The notes: generated by a model from the sequence alone, not told the origin. Positions 33,252 to 42,491 are shown, numbered from the stretch's first letter. The stretch is 51,098 nt of DNA from Planosporangium mesophilum (GCF_016863255.1 NZ_BOON01000013.1:1-51098), one strand, 5' to 3'. A program made the numbers and translations.

Positions 33252-34070
33252 ATGCCGCAAGACGCCTCGGTCACGTTCATCGGGACCGCCACCACGCTGC
33301 TGCGTCTGGGGGAGTTCACCCTCCTGACCGACCCGAACTTCCTGCACGTCGGCGAGGCGGCGTACCTCGGGTACGGGCTGTGGTCGCGGCGCCGTACCCA
33401 GCCCGCGCTCGACATCGACGAACTGCCCCAGCTGGACGCGGTGGTGCTGTCGCACCTGCACGGCGACCACTTCGACCGGGTCGCCAAGGCCCGGCTGCCG
33501 CGGGCCCTGCCGATCGTGACCACCCCGTCGGCGGCGGTACGGCTGGAGCGGTCCTGGCGCTTCCGGGACACGATCGGCCTGCGGGTCTGGTCGCGGACCG
33601 AGTTCAGCAAGGGCGACCAGACGGTACGGGTGACCGCGGTACCCGGCCAGCACGGGCCGGCCGGCGTCCACCTGCTGCTGCCCGAGACGATCGGCAGTGT
33701 CGTCGACTGGGAGGTGGCCGGCGAGCGCCGGCTACGGCTGTACATCACCGGCGACACCCTGTGCCGCCCGTGGCTGCGGGAGATACCGCAGCGGCTGCCC
33801 GGCATCGACGTGATGCTGGTGCACCTGGGCGGCACCAAGGTGCTCGGGCTGCTGCTGACGATGGACGGCCGGCAGGGCGCCGATCTGGTCGAGCTGATCC
33901 GGCCGTCGCTGACCGTACCGATCCACTACGACGACTACACGGTGTTCCGCTCGCCGCTGGGCGATTTCGAGGCGGAGGTGCGCCGGCGCAACCTTGATCA
34001 TCTCGTCCGGCCGATCCTGCGGGGGCAGACGGCGGGCCTGACGCCGGTGGGTCGGTCCGCGCCCCGCTGA
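33252..34070 (+). CDS. MBL-fold metallo-hydrolase (UlaG-like)
   Basis: 272 residues. The metal motif HxHxDH is present as LSHLHGDHFDR near residue 75, followed by QHGPAG, a GDT(L) motif in YITGDTLCRP, and a final His in PIHYDDYTVF. The short FIGTATTLL/LLTDPNF opening is typical of the UlaG/lactonase-like branch. The substrate is unknown. The ATG at 33252 follows a G-rich run. An in-frame GTG at 33189 is possible but would lengthen the N-terminus beyond the family. Confidence 0.85.
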   Translation: MPQDASVTFIGTATTLLRLGEFTLLTDPNFLHVGEAAYLGYGLWSRRRTQPALDIDELPQLDAVVLSHLHGDHFDRVAKARLPRALPIVTTPSAAVRLERSWRFRDTIGLRVWSRTEFSKGDQTVRVTAVPGQHGPAGVHLLLPETIGSVVDWEVAGERRLRLYITGDTLCRPWLREIPQRLPGIDVMLVHLGGTKVLGLLLTMDGRQGADLVELIRPSLTVPIHYDDYTVFRSPLGDFEAEVRRRNLDHLVRPILRGQTAGLTPVGRSAPR

Positions 34071-34175
34071 CCGCTGGCCTGCTGACCACGGGCCTGCTGG
34101 CCGCTGGGCGCATGTGGCTTTCCGCACAGCGAGACGGTCTGGTCACCGGCGGTGTCCGTGACCAGGATGACAGGC

Positions 34176-36062
34176 ATGAACGGGTACCGGCAGGCGCATG
34201 GGCAGAGCATCAGCGACCCGGAGGAGTTCTGGGGTCAGGCGACCAAGGGCCTCGACTGGAGCCGTCCGCCGAGCCGGGTCCTGGACCGCAGCCGGGAGCC
34301 GTTCTTCCGCTGGTTCCCCGACGGGGAGCTCAACACCTGCCACAACGCCCTGGACCGGCACGTCGACTCCGGTGCCGGCGACCGCACCGCGTTGATCTAC
34401 GACAGCCCGGTGACCGGTACCGTCCGCACGTACACGTACCGGCAACTGCGCGACGAGGTGGCCCGCTTCGCGGGTGCGCTGAAGAACCTGGGCGTGCAGC
34501 GCGGCGACCGAGTCGTCGTGTACCTGCCGATGGTGCCTGAGGCCCTGATCGCGATGCTCGCCTGCGCCCGGCTGGGCGCGGTGCACTCCGTCGTCTTCGG
34601 CGGGTTCGCCGCCCACGAACTGGCGGTGCGCATCGACGACGCGAAGCCGACCGTGGTGGTCTCGGCCTCCTGCGGCATCGAGGCGGGCCGGGTGCTGCCG
34701 TACAAGCCGCTGCTGGACGCCGCGATCGAGGAGTCGGCCCACAAGCCCCGGCACTGCGTGATCCTCCAGCGTCCACAGTGCACGGCTGAGCTGGTCTCCG
34801 GCCGCGACCTCGACTGGGCCGAGGCGATCGCCGGCGCCGAGCCCGCAGCCTGCGTACCGGTCGCCGCGACCGACCCGCTGTACATCCTCTACACCTCGGG
34901 CACGACCGGCCGGCCCAAGGGCGTGGTACGCGACAACGGCGGCCACGCGGTGGCGCTGCACTGGTCGATGGGGAACATCTTCGACACCCGGCCGGGGGAG
35001 GTGTTCTGGGCCGCCTCCGACGTCGGTTGGGTCGTCGGCCACTCGTACATCGTCTACGCGCCGCTGCTCGCCGGTGCCACGACCGTGCTGTACGAGGGCA
35101 AGCCGGTCGGCACCCCGGACGCCGGCGCGTTCTGGCGGGTGGTCTCCCAGCACCGGGTGACGACGCTGTTCACCGCGCCGACCGCGTTCCGTGCGATCAA
35201 GAAGGAGGACCCCTCGGGTACCCTGATCGCCTCCTACGACCTGTCGTCGCTGCGGCACCTGTTCCTCGCCGGCGAGCGCCTCGACCCGGAGACGTACGCC
35301 TGGGCGGGGGAGCGGCTCGAGGTGCCGGTCCTCGACAACTGGTGGCAGACCGAGACCGGCTGGCCGATCGCGGCCAACCCGCGCGGTCTGGAGCCGCTGC
35401 CGACCAAGCCCGGGTCGCCGAGCGTTCCCGTGCCCGGCTACGACGTCCGGGTGGTCGACTCGGCCGGCAACGACGTGCCGCCGGGCACCGACGGGTCGAT
35501 CGTGATCCGGCTGCCACTGCCACCGGGCTGCCTGCCCACGCTGTGGGGCGACGACGACCGGTTCGTCGCGTCGTACCTGTCGGCGTTCCCGGGCAACTAC
35601 CTGACCGGCGACGGCGGCCGCTTCGACGAAGACGGGTACCTGTACGTGATGGGCCGTACCGACGACGTCATCAACGTCGCCGGGCACCGGTTGTCGACCG
35701 GCGCGATGGAGGAGGTTCTCGCCGCGCACCCGGCCGTCGCCGAGTGTGCCGTCATCGGGGTGGCCGACACGCTGAAGGGCCAGGTGCCGCGCGGCTTCGT
35801 GGTGCTCAAGGCGGGCGTGGAGGCCGATCCGGCCACGCTCACCGCCGAGCTGGTCGCGATGGTCCGCCAGCGCATCGGCGCGGTCGCCGCGCTTCGCCAG
35901 GTCGACGTGGTACCCGCGCTGCCCAAGACGCGCTCCGGGAAGATCCTGCGGCGCACCATGCGAGGCATCGCCGACGGCCGGGACGAGCCGGTACCGTCGA
36001 CCATCGACGACCCCGCGGTGCTCGACACGCTGCGCCCGGTGCTCATCCGCTCGACGCCGTAG
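34176..36062 (+). CDS. prpE: Propionyl-CoA synthetase
   Basis: 628 residues, matching the usual PrpE length. It is an AMP-forming acyl-CoA synthetase: the P-loop YILYTSGTTGRPKGV lies at 236-250, WWQTETGWPI in the acyl pocket, GRTDDVINVAGHRLSTG at the hinge, and the catalytic, acetylatable Lys in TRSGKILRRTMRG near 590. It activates propionate for the methylcitrate or methylmalonyl pathway. ATG 34176 is chosen because AGGATG lies 6 nt upstream; ATG 34167 is an alternative. The 127 bp after the stop contain a 19-bp palindrome (36091-36109) and the 16-bp repeats described separately. Confidence 0.93.
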   Translation: MNGYRQAHGQSISDPEEFWGQATKGLDWSRPPSRVLDRSREPFFRWFPDGELNTCHNALDRHVDSGAGDRTALIYDSPVTGTVRTYTYRQLRDEVARFAGALKNLGVQRGDRVVVYLPMVPEALIAMLACARLGAVHSVVFGGFAAHELAVRIDDAKPTVVVSASCGIEAGRVLPYKPLLDAAIEESAHKPRHCVILQRPQCTAELVSGRDLDWAEAIAGAEPAACVPVAATDPLYILYTSGTTGRPKGVVRDNGGHAVALHWSMGNIFDTRPGEVFWAASDVGWVVGHSYIVYAPLLAGATTVLYEGKPVGTPDAGAFWRVVSQHRVTTLFTAPTAFRAIKKEDPSGTLIASYDLSSLRHLFLAGERLDPETYAWAGERLEVPVLDNWWQTETGWPIAANPRGLEPLPTKPGSPSVPVPGYDVRVVDSAGNDVPPGTDGSIVIRLPLPPGCLPTLWGDDDRFVASYLSAFPGNYLTGDGGRFDEDGYLYVMGRTDDVINVAGHRLSTGAMEEVLAAHPAVAECAVIGVADTLKGQVPRGFVVLKAGVEADPATLTAELVAMVRQRIGAVAALRQVDVVPALPKTRSGKILRRTMRGIADGRDEPVPSTIDDPAVLDTLRPVLIRSTP

Positions 36063-36147
36063 GGCCCCGACAACATCGGCGGCCCGCCGCTCGACGAGGA
36101 CCTCGTCGAACCGTCCATCGAGGACGGATACCTGCTCCTCGATCGGG

Positions 36148-36200
36148 GCGAGGAGGCTACGGGGCGAGGAGGCTACGGCGCGAGGAGGCTACGGCGCGAG
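36148..36200. repeat. 16-bp tandem repeats at the 3' end of a serine hydrolase gene
   Basis: Copies of GCGAGGAGGCTACGGS begin at 36148, 36164 and 36180, with a 5-bp remnant at 36196. Read on the minus strand each copy carries a TAG, and the one at 36189-36191 is the actual stop of the leftward serine hydrolase gene. Confidence 0.88.
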
Positions 36201-37322
36201 CTGCCGGGTCACGGTGCGGCACACCTCGGCGCCGTGGGCCAGGCCGAGGCTCGCCGGGTACCGGATGAGCACCGAGAGTGCCCAGCCGTCGGTGACGCCG
36301 AGGCAGTTGACGTGCCAGGTGCCGTCCCACCACTTCGTCCAGCCGTTCTTGACGGCCACCCCGGGGCGCTCCTGGACGATGCCGAATCGGCCCTCCCCGC
36401 GTACCTGGCGCATCTCGCCCAGCAGCCACGAGGTCCAGCGGCCGTTGGTGGCCTTGCCGTCGGCGATGCAGTCGCCCATCCGGACCGCGTCCCGGGCGGA
36501 GATCTGCGTCAGGCTCCACCAGCCGGAGTACAGGCGGGTGTCGGTGAGCCCGCAGGTGGAGATCAGGCGCCTGATCACGGCGTCGCCGCCGCGGCGTTCG
36601 TACAGCTTCTGCGCCGCCTGGTCGTCGCTGTCGCGGATCATCCGGCGCAGCAGGTCGGTGTCGGCCGCGCTGGGCTCCTTGCCGGCGAGCCCCTGCAGGA
36701 AGTCGGCCGCGATCCAGGCCTTGACCATCGACTCGGTGGAGTTGGTGCCGGTGTCGCCGCCGGTCGTCAGGCCGCCGGTGCTCCGGTCGAGCAGGGCCCA
36801 GCTCACCCATTCGCCCGAGGCCCGGGCGAGGGTCACCGATCCCGGGCCGGCGGCGGCCGCCGCCGGTGGCTGGAGCTGCACCGGTACGGCGTGCGGCGCG
36901 GCGTCGACCGGACGCCAGGACACCGGCTGTGCGCCGTCGGCCGGGTCCGGGATGGTCCGGCTCACCTGGGGCGCCAGCGCCACCGCGGGTCCGTGGGACG
37001 TCGACAGCCGGGACACGCACGCGCCGGTGATGAGCGTGGCGAGCAGCGTCAGCGACAGGGCGAGGCCGGCCGGCCGGCGCGTGGTGGTGGCCGGCTTGCG
37101 TGCGCGTACCGGGTAGTCGGCCTGCGTGTGTCGCGCGGCGGCGGCCTGCGGGCCGGACCGTCGCGGCGCGGTGGCGCGTCGCCTCGCGGCGGCCTGCCTG
37201 CCGGCGCGTGCGGCGCTGGTCTGGGTGTCCGCGCGTGCGGCGTTCGTCTGGGTGCCGCCTCGCGCGGCGCCGGCCCACCCGGCGGCTTGGCCGGGGCGCT
37301 GGCGGTGCGCATTGCTGGACAT
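36189..37322 (-). CDS. Beta-lactamase-like serine hydrolase, membrane anchored
   Basis: 377 residues. An N-terminal Arg/Ala/Thr-rich region of about 84 residues, with duplicated TQT(N/S)AARA, precedes one hydrophobic segment (LALSLTLLATLITGACV). The extracytoplasmic domain has class A beta-lactamase/PBP-like motifs: SMVK (Ser198-Lys201), SDD at 232-234 and KNGW in place of KTG. Two conserved cysteines flank the fold. It may act on peptidoglycan or be a divergent beta-lactamase; the activity is uncertain. A paralogue at 47210-48085 shares the domain (for example LLGEMRQVRGEGRFG). It lies upstream of no operon partner. Confidence 0.82.
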   Translation of the reverse strand: MSSNAHRQRPGQAAGWAGAARGGTQTNAARADTQTSAARAGRQAAARRRATAPRRSGPQAAAARHTQADYPVRARKPATTTRRPAGLALSLTLLATLITGACVSRLSTSHGPAVALAPQVSRTIPDPADGAQPVSWRPVDAAPHAVPVQLQPPAAAAAGPGSVTLARASGEWVSWALLDRSTGGLTTGGDTGTNSTESMVKAWIAADFLQGLAGKEPSAADTDLLRRMIRDSDDQAAQKLYERRGGDAVIRRLISTCGLTDTRLYSGWWSLTQISARDAVRMGDCIADGKATNGRWTSWLLGEMRQVRGEGRFGIVQERPGVAVKNGWTKWWDGTWHVNCLGVTDGWALSVLIRYPASLGLAHGAEVCRTVTRQLAP

Positions 37323-37408
37323 CGCCTGCTGACGTTAGCAGCAAGGATGGGTCAAATCCGGCAAATAACTCTAAAGTGGCGAAGTGTCCGTGTCGCGCGA
37401 GGGGCACG

Positions 37409-40400
37409 TCAGCGCGCGTACACCTCGAACTCGTACAGCGAGTACCCGTACCCGGTGGCCCGTTTCAGGCCGGTCATCCGCACGTACCGGGCGGTCGTGG
37501 CGGTGAAGGTGTCGTTGTCGACGCCGCCGTCCCCGGCGCTGGTCGACCACACCGGCCGCCAGGTGCCGCCGTCGTCGGAGACCTCGATGCGGTACCCCTT
37601 CGCGTACGCCGCCTCCCAGCGCAGCACGACCCGCGAGACCGGCTGCGTACCGCCCAGGTCGACGCGGATCCACTGGTCGTCACTCCAGCCGCTGGACCAC
37701 CGGGTACCCCGGTCGGAGTCGACCGCCGCCGCGGTCGAGAACAGCAACTGGGTGCTTGACGCGTTGACCGGACGGCCGGCGGCCAGGTTGGCGACGGGGC
37801 TGCCCTGCGCCGCCGGGTACGACACCACCTGCTGGTATGTGGGGCGGTTCTGCCAGGCGATCGGCGGCTGGGTGATGCCGCCGAGCGGGGAGTGAACGAT
37901 CGAGTCGGCGCACCACTGGTCGCCGGCGGAGCAGGTGGCGTCGCCCGGGTACACCTCGGCGGCGGGCTGCGCGGCCGCCCGGCCCAGGGTGGTCAGCAGC
38001 GTCTGCCGGCACGCCGACACGGCGCCATTTCCGCAGAAGCGCCGGGGGAGCGGGCCGCTCACCGGGTCGCCGAGGACCGCCCGGAGATCCTTGTCGACAT
38101 AGCCCCACCAGCCGTACTGGAACGACGAGCCCTTGTGCGCCTGCGCCTCGTTGACCGACGACGGGCCGCCGGCGTCGCCCTGCTGCCCGCCGGACGGCGA
38201 CTCGTTGATCTGCATCGCGCCGGCCAGCGACGCGTACAGCCCGTCGCCCAGGTCGCCCTTGAACTGGCCTGACACCAGCAGCGGCCACCACGCGTCGAAG
38301 ATGCGGATAGCGTCGGCGTGCCGGTACACCTTGGATCCGGGGGCGGTCTCGACGCGTTTCGCGCCGGCGTTGCGCCACGCGGTCAGTTTGGCCACCGCGT
38401 CCGCGGCCCCCGGGTCGGTCACCGGCTGGCTGGTCAGCACCCGCAGCAGGGTGCCGAGAACCTTCTCGCCGCGCAGGTCGGTGACTGCCGCGTCCTCGAC
38501 CAGGCGCAGCGTGCCGGCGCGGTCGAGCGTGCCGCCGCCGGCCAGCGCCGCCCGTACCCGCGCGTCCAGCAGGTCGCCGCGGTGCACCGACCCGAAGCTG
38601 AAGTTGCCGTCGGCCGCCGAGTAGTCCTTGGCCTGCTTGTTGTTCCAGCTGACGAAGTAGTCCTGGTTGACGCCCTGCGGGTGCTGGGCGGCGCCCTGGT
38701 AGGTCGCGGTGTTGGCGGCCGGGTCGAATCCCTGCCACTCGTACCGCTGCTCGGCGCGTACCGGCAGGTTGGGGTCGTGAACGGCCGAACGGACCGGGTT
38801 GAGGCCGGAGTTGACGTACGCGCTGTCCTTCGAATTGACGAAGAACCAGTTGAAGGCGTACCCGATCTGGGCCGCCGCGTTCGCGAAGCCGGCCGGGGAT
38901 GTCATCGCGGCGGGCTCGTTGAACATCTGGAAGCCGATCGCGGAGTCCGCCTCGTGCCGGTACGTCGAGCGCAGGCTGGTGAACGCGACGGGCCTGCCGT
39001 CGACCGTGCCCCGCCAGGTCACCAGGCCGTAGTTGGTGCGCAGCGTCCGCAGCGTGTACGAGCCGGCCGCGGTGCCGTCGGCGAGCGTCGGCTGCCACGA
39101 GTTGCGCCGCTCCAGTACCTCCATCGCCGTGCACTGCCCGTGCCACAGGTAGTGCTGCGACTGCACCGTCGGCGCCGACCCGTCCGGCTCGCACAGCGAC
39201 AGCGCGTACGTGTCAGTGATGTCCTGGGTGGCCGAGGTGGCGCTCCAGGAGTAGTCGAGGCCCCGCCCGATCAGCACGTACAGGTTGAGCCCGGCGAACG
39301 CCGCGCCGCGCGCCGCGATGCCGGGGCCGCGCAACTCCTGGACCATGAGCAGTTGCGGCGAGAAGTACCCGGTCTGCGGGCCGAACACCGCGATCGGGTG
39401 CCCGGTCGCCGACTTCGCCGCCGAGATGACGGCGGCGTTGGACATCCCCTGGTGGGTGGCGCCGATCCGCAGCCCCGGCAGCACGCCGGCAGCGGCTGCG
39501 GGTCCGCCGGACACGCCGGCGGAGCCGCTCTTGTCGTACGCCACCGGCTCGGGCTTCGCCGAGCCACTGTCGGGCAGGGCCACGCCGCTGGTGTCGGCCG
39601 GCGCCGCGCCGTACGGAAAGCTCTGTCCGTTGTGGAGGGTCAGGACCGTTTCCGGGTCGTTCTGCTCCCGGAAGCCGGCCCACACCCGGTCGCCCTCGTC
39701 CGTGCCGTACCGGGCCCGGGCCGCCACGCGTACCAGTGCGGACTGCATCTCCGCACCGCCACCGCCGCCGAAGATGCCGCCGACGACCCCGGCGGTGGCG
39801 ATGAGGTCGGTCGGCGTGAACGGCTGCGGGCCCTCGAGGTGACCGGTCAGCGTGTACTCGCCGGGGCAGCTGAGGCTCGCCGTGCAGTCGGTGATGTACC
39901 TGTTGACGCCGGCCACGTACGCGGTCACGTCGTCGTAGAGCTGTGCGCCGCGGCTGCCCTGCCGGCGCAGGTGGTCGACCTGCGCCGCCAGGTCGGCCTC
40001 GGTGTACGGGGAGCTGCGCCACACGCTCTGTTCGAGGGCCTGGTTGCCCGGCGCGCCGCCGGCGAACGGGGTGAGCTGGCCCCGGCCGACGTGGCGCAGC
40101 AGGTCCATGGTGAACAGCCGGTCCTGCGCCCCCGCGTACCCGGCGCCGAACATCGTGCCCGCCCGGGTGGTACCGGTGACGTGCGGCGTGCCGGTCGCCC
40201 GGTCCCGCACGATCGTGACGTCGGGGCGCGGCCGGTCGGTGCGCTCCACCTCGCCGGCGGGTACGCCCAGCGAGGCGTCGTTGAAGAAGCGCTCGATCTG
40301 TCCGTCGGTGAGGCCGGCGTAGTTGTAGACCAGGTCGGCGTACCGGTCGAGCTGGTCGCCGGAGTGGGGTGGCCGGGTACCGAGGGTCTTGTGGGCGAGG

Positions 40401-40639
40401 ATGTCGGCGAGGGTCGCGTTGCCGTTCTGACCCGGGGGCAGGATGTCGCCGCACTGGCCGAGGCAGTAGTCGTCGCCGGCGGCGGCGGCCGGCGCTGCGG
40501 CGGCGGTCGGCGCCGTGGGCGCCGGGGCCGCGCCCACGGGTTCGCCGGGCACCGACACCACGGCAAGGGCCATGGCCGAGGCCACGGTCAGCACCGCGAG
40601 TCGATGGGTCAGCCCTCTGTCGTCCGGTCGTGAGCGCAT
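37409..40639 (-). CDS. Secreted penicillin acylase family protein with discoidin domain
   Basis: 1076 residues. A signal peptide (about 1-38) is followed by an Ala/Pro linker and an Ntn-hydrolase of the penicillin/acyl-homoserine-lactone acylase family. Chain A carries FGAGYAGAQDRLFTMDLLRH near 164-184. The nucleophile is Ser400 in HQGMSNAAVI, exposed by autoprocessing. The last 130 residues are an F5/8 type C (discoidin) carbohydrate-binding domain (LAAGRPVNASS, WSDDQWIRVDLGG, GYSLYEFEVYAR). Close relatives cleave acyl-homoserine lactones or beta-lactams; the substrate here is unknown. It has its own promoter region upstream. Confidence 0.92.
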   Translation of the reverse strand: MRSRPDDRGLTHRLAVLTVASAMALAVVSVPGEPVGAAPAPTAPTAAAAPAAAAGDDYCLGQCGDILPPGQNGNATLADILAHKTLGTRPPHSGDQLDRYADLVYNYAGLTDGQIERFFNDASLGVPAGEVERTDRPRPDVTIVRDRATGTPHVTGTTRAGTMFGAGYAGAQDRLFTMDLLRHVGRGQLTPFAGGAPGNQALEQSVWRSSPYTEADLAAQVDHLRRQGSRGAQLYDDVTAYVAGVNRYITDCTASLSCPGEYTLTGHLEGPQPFTPTDLIATAGVVGGIFGGGGGAEMQSALVRVAARARYGTDEGDRVWAGFREQNDPETVLTLHNGQSFPYGAAPADTSGVALPDSGSAKPEPVAYDKSGSAGVSGGPAAAAGVLPGLRIGATHQGMSNAAVISAAKSATGHPIAVFGPQTGYFSPQLLMVQELRGPGIAARGAAFAGLNLYVLIGRGLDYSWSATSATQDITDTYALSLCEPDGSAPTVQSQHYLWHGQCTAMEVLERRNSWQPTLADGTAAGSYTLRTLRTNYGLVTWRGTVDGRPVAFTSLRSTYRHEADSAIGFQMFNEPAAMTSPAGFANAAAQIGYAFNWFFVNSKDSAYVNSGLNPVRSAVHDPNLPVRAEQRYEWQGFDPAANTATYQGAAQHPQGVNQDYFVSWNNKQAKDYSAADGNFSFGSVHRGDLLDARVRAALAGGGTLDRAGTLRLVEDAAVTDLRGEKVLGTLLRVLTSQPVTDPGAADAVAKLTAWRNAGAKRVETAPGSKVYRHADAIRIFDAWWPLLVSGQFKGDLGDGLYASLAGAMQINESPSGGQQGDAGGPSSVNEAQAHKGSSFQYGWWGYVDKDLRAVLGDPVSGPLPRRFCGNGAVSACRQTLLTTLGRAAAQPAAEVYPGDATCSAGDQWCADSIVHSPLGGITQPPIAWQNRPTYQQVVSYPAAQGSPVANLAAGRPVNASSTQLLFSTAAAVDSDRGTRWSSGWSDDQWIRVDLGGTQPVSRVVLRWEAAYAKGYRIEVSDDGGTWRPVWSTSAGDGGVDNDTFTATTARYVRMTGLKRATGYGYSLYEFEVYAR

Positions 40640-40682
40640 CGCGGGTTCCCCTCGGTCAGGCCGCCGATATGAGAAACATTCG

Positions 40683-40713
40683 AATAGACGAGCGTAACAA
40701 CGAGTGCAGTCAA
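40683..40713 (-). promoter_or_regulatory. Candidate promoter of the acylase gene
   Basis: On the minus strand, TTGACT (40708-40713) is followed after 18 nt by GTCTAT (40684-40689), or after 19 nt by TCTATT (40683-40688), in an AT-rich stretch. The start at 40639 would follow a leader of about 35 nt. Confidence 0.4.
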
Positions 40714-40940
40714 TGTACGGCGAGCGTGCGCGAACCGCACGATGGCGAATAACAGTCCACTCCGGAGGGTGAAGAGCCTCCCGCGCCCCGCCGTGGGGCG
40801 CTTGTGCACGGATACCGTTGCGATTTAAGGCATCGGGGTCATGAGGATGCCTCAGTACCGGTGGCGGACTCCGAGACCTCGCGCCGTCGCGCAGTCCGCC
40901 CGTACCAAGCCCTTAACCCGCAATTTCGGTGACCGGGTAC

Positions 40941-40949
40941 TGCTATAAA
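40941..40949 (+). promoter_or_regulatory. Extended -10 promoter element for the XRE regulator gene
   Basis: TGCTATAAA is an extended -10 (TGN plus TATAAA), rare in such GC-rich DNA. Seventeen nt upstream is a poor -35 (CAATTT). Transcription would start near 40957, giving a leader of about 110 nt that contains the GCACAATTTGTGC palindrome. Confidence 0.5.
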
Positions 40950-41004
40950 TCGGCACGCGACGGTGCGCCGCGAAATCGAGTGGTAACTGAACGTTGGGAA
41001 ACGA

Positions 41005-41017
41005 GCACAATTTGTGC
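41005..41017 (+). promoter_or_regulatory. Palindrome GCACAATTTGTGC, operator candidate
   Basis: Six-nt perfect arms around a single T, 49 bp before the XRE regulator start. The position downstream of the candidate promoter would suit autorepression by the regulator or an unlinked repressor. Confidence 0.45.
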
Positions 41018-41065
41018 AAGCTAGCTGTTCGGCCCACATTAGGCTGACCATTCGTGGGGCAGAGC

Positions 41066-42280
41066 ATGGATGTTCGTAACCGGGACATCGGCCGGCGGGT
41101 CAGCTACTGGCGCGCGCGGCGGGGGCTGACCCGGCAGCAGTTCGGGGATCTGGTCGGGCGCTCCATCAGCTGGGTGGACAAGGTGGAGACCGGGCAGCGG
41201 GGGTTGGTACGGCTACCGATGCTCGAGGCGGTGGCGAGCGCGCTCCAGATCGACGTCGCGGCGCTGACCGACGACGACGTGGCCCGCAGGGCCGTCGCGA
41301 GCCCGGACGCCGTGGAGGTACGGGCGATCCGCGCGGCGCTCGGCTCGTACCGGGTGCTTCTGGGCGAGCGAGGCACCGCGCCCGACCTGGCCCGGCTGCG
41401 CGGACAGGTCGACTACGCCTGCTCGGCCTGGCTGTCGTCGCACTTCTCGACCATGGGCAGGGTGCTGCCGGGGCTGATCGCGGAGGCGCAGCGGGCGGTC
41501 GAGGCGCTTGAATGCGCCGAACGGGTGGAGGCGGTCCGCTGCCTGGTGATGAGCTACCGGCTCGCCTCGTCGACGCTGCTGAAGCTCGAGATCCCGGAGA
41601 CCGCGTGGCTGGCCGCCGACCGCGCGATGATGGCGGCGCAGAGCGTCGACGACACGATCTGCCTGGCCCGAGCCACTCGCAGCGTGGCGCGGGCGATGGC
41701 CTGCCTGGGGCACCCCCGGGACGCCCTCGACGCGCTCCTGGCGATGGCCGACCGGATGGGGCCCGAGCTCGCCTCGCGCGACCCGCAACTGCTGTCGCTG
41801 TACGGCATGCTGTTGCTGCCCGCCGAGATGGCGGCCGCGCAGGACGGTGACAACGACCTGGCGCTGACGATGCACCGCCGGGCCGACGAGGTGACCCGCA
41901 TGCTGACGCCCGGGTACTGCGACCCGGTCAACGTCTTCGGCGCCACCAACGTCGCCCTGCACCGCCTCGCCGCCCTGGTACGGATGGAGGAGGGCGGGCG
42001 CGGGATCGCCTACGCCAGCACCATCGAGCCGCAGTCGCTGGCCCGGCTGCCGCGCGAGCGCAAGGCGGCCTACCTGCTGGACATGGCCGAGGCGTACCGG
42101 CAGTGCCGCCAGTACCCGGAGGCCACGGTCGCAGTCTCGCGGGCCGAGCAGGTGGCGCCCGAGGAGGTGCGCCGCCGCCCGGCCAGCCACATGCTCATCC
42201 GGCGGCTGCTCGACGTCGCGTCCGGCCAGTCCTCGCTGTTGCTGCGGCAGCTCGCGGACCGGTGCGGCGTCGGGAACTGA
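41066..42280 (+). CDS. XRE-family regulator with C-terminal TPR-like domain
   Basis: 404 residues. The N-terminal helix-turn-helix (about 8-60: VSYWRARRGLTRQQFGDLVGRSISWVDKVETG) is of the XRE/Cro type common in actinobacterial regulators linked to secondary metabolism or morphology. The remaining 330 residues are helical and repeat-like (ALECAERVEAVRCLVMSYRLA, MAEAYRQCRQYPEATVAVSRAEQ), probably a ligand- or peptide-sensing TPR domain. ATG 41066 is preferred over GTG 41054; no strong ribosome binding site is seen. It is divergent from the acylase gene, a likely target. Confidence 0.85.
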   Translation: MDVRNRDIGRRVSYWRARRGLTRQQFGDLVGRSISWVDKVETGQRGLVRLPMLEAVASALQIDVAALTDDDVARRAVASPDAVEVRAIRAALGSYRVLLGERGTAPDLARLRGQVDYACSAWLSSHFSTMGRVLPGLIAEAQRAVEALECAERVEAVRCLVMSYRLASSTLLKLEIPETAWLAADRAMMAAQSVDDTICLARATRSVARAMACLGHPRDALDALLAMADRMGPELASRDPQLLSLYGMLLLPAEMAAAQDGDNDLALTMHRRADEVTRMLTPGYCDPVNVFGATNVALHRLAALVRMEEGGRGIAYASTIEPQSLARLPRERKAAYLLDMAEAYRQCRQYPEATVAVSRAEQVAPEEVRRRPASHMLIRRLLDVASGQSSLLLRQLADRCGVGN

Positions 42281-42308
42281 CCGCCGGCCCGGCTACGACG
42301 CGGCCCGG

Positions 42309-42458
42309 CTACTTGCGCCGGCCGAACATGGCCCGCATCGCGGCCAGCAGCAGCACCGTGCCGACCACGATGCCGAGCAGCTTGACGCCGTTGACCGCGG
42401 TGGACTCGGGAGACGCGAGCGGAGGGAGCGGAGTCAGCGTCAGCGAGGTCAGTGGCAT
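42309..42458 (-). CDS. Small single-pass membrane protein (49 aa)
   Basis: ATG at 42458, TAG at 42309-42311. A Thr/Pro/Ser-rich N-terminus (MPLTSLTLTPLPPLASPEST) precedes one hydrophobic helix (VKLLGIVVGTVLLLAAMRAM) and a positive end FGRRK, so the C-terminus should be cytoplasmic. No clear ribosome binding site is seen. It lies in the gap between the XRE gene and the alcohol dehydrogenase gene, on the strand of the latter. No family recognised. Confidence 0.5.
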   Translation of the reverse strand: MPLTSLTLTPLPPLASPESTAVNGVKLLGIVVGTVLLLAAMRAMFGRRK

Positions 42459-42491
42459 GGGTCAATGGTGCACCCGGGCGCCCCGGACCGG

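Larger units (their letters stand above)
40714..41065. other. Intergenic region with two stem-loops
   Basis: No gene is seen in this 352-bp stretch, which is richer in A/T than its surroundings. AGGCATC (40828-40834) pairs with GATGCCT (40846-40852), and GGCGGACT (40863-40870) pairs with AGTCCGCC (40893-40900). The right part holds the promoter and palindrome of the XRE regulator. A small RNA is possible but unsupported. Confidence 0.5.

Noticed and set aside
38318-40633. 771-codon open frame opposite the acylase gene
   Set aside because: Antisense to a gene with a signal peptide, Ntn motifs and discoidin domain; the frame itself has only GC-driven composition.
40828-40900. Small RNA gene from the two stem-loops
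   Set aside because: No promoter or terminator was found in suitable positions, and the stems are short; left as a description of the intergenic region.
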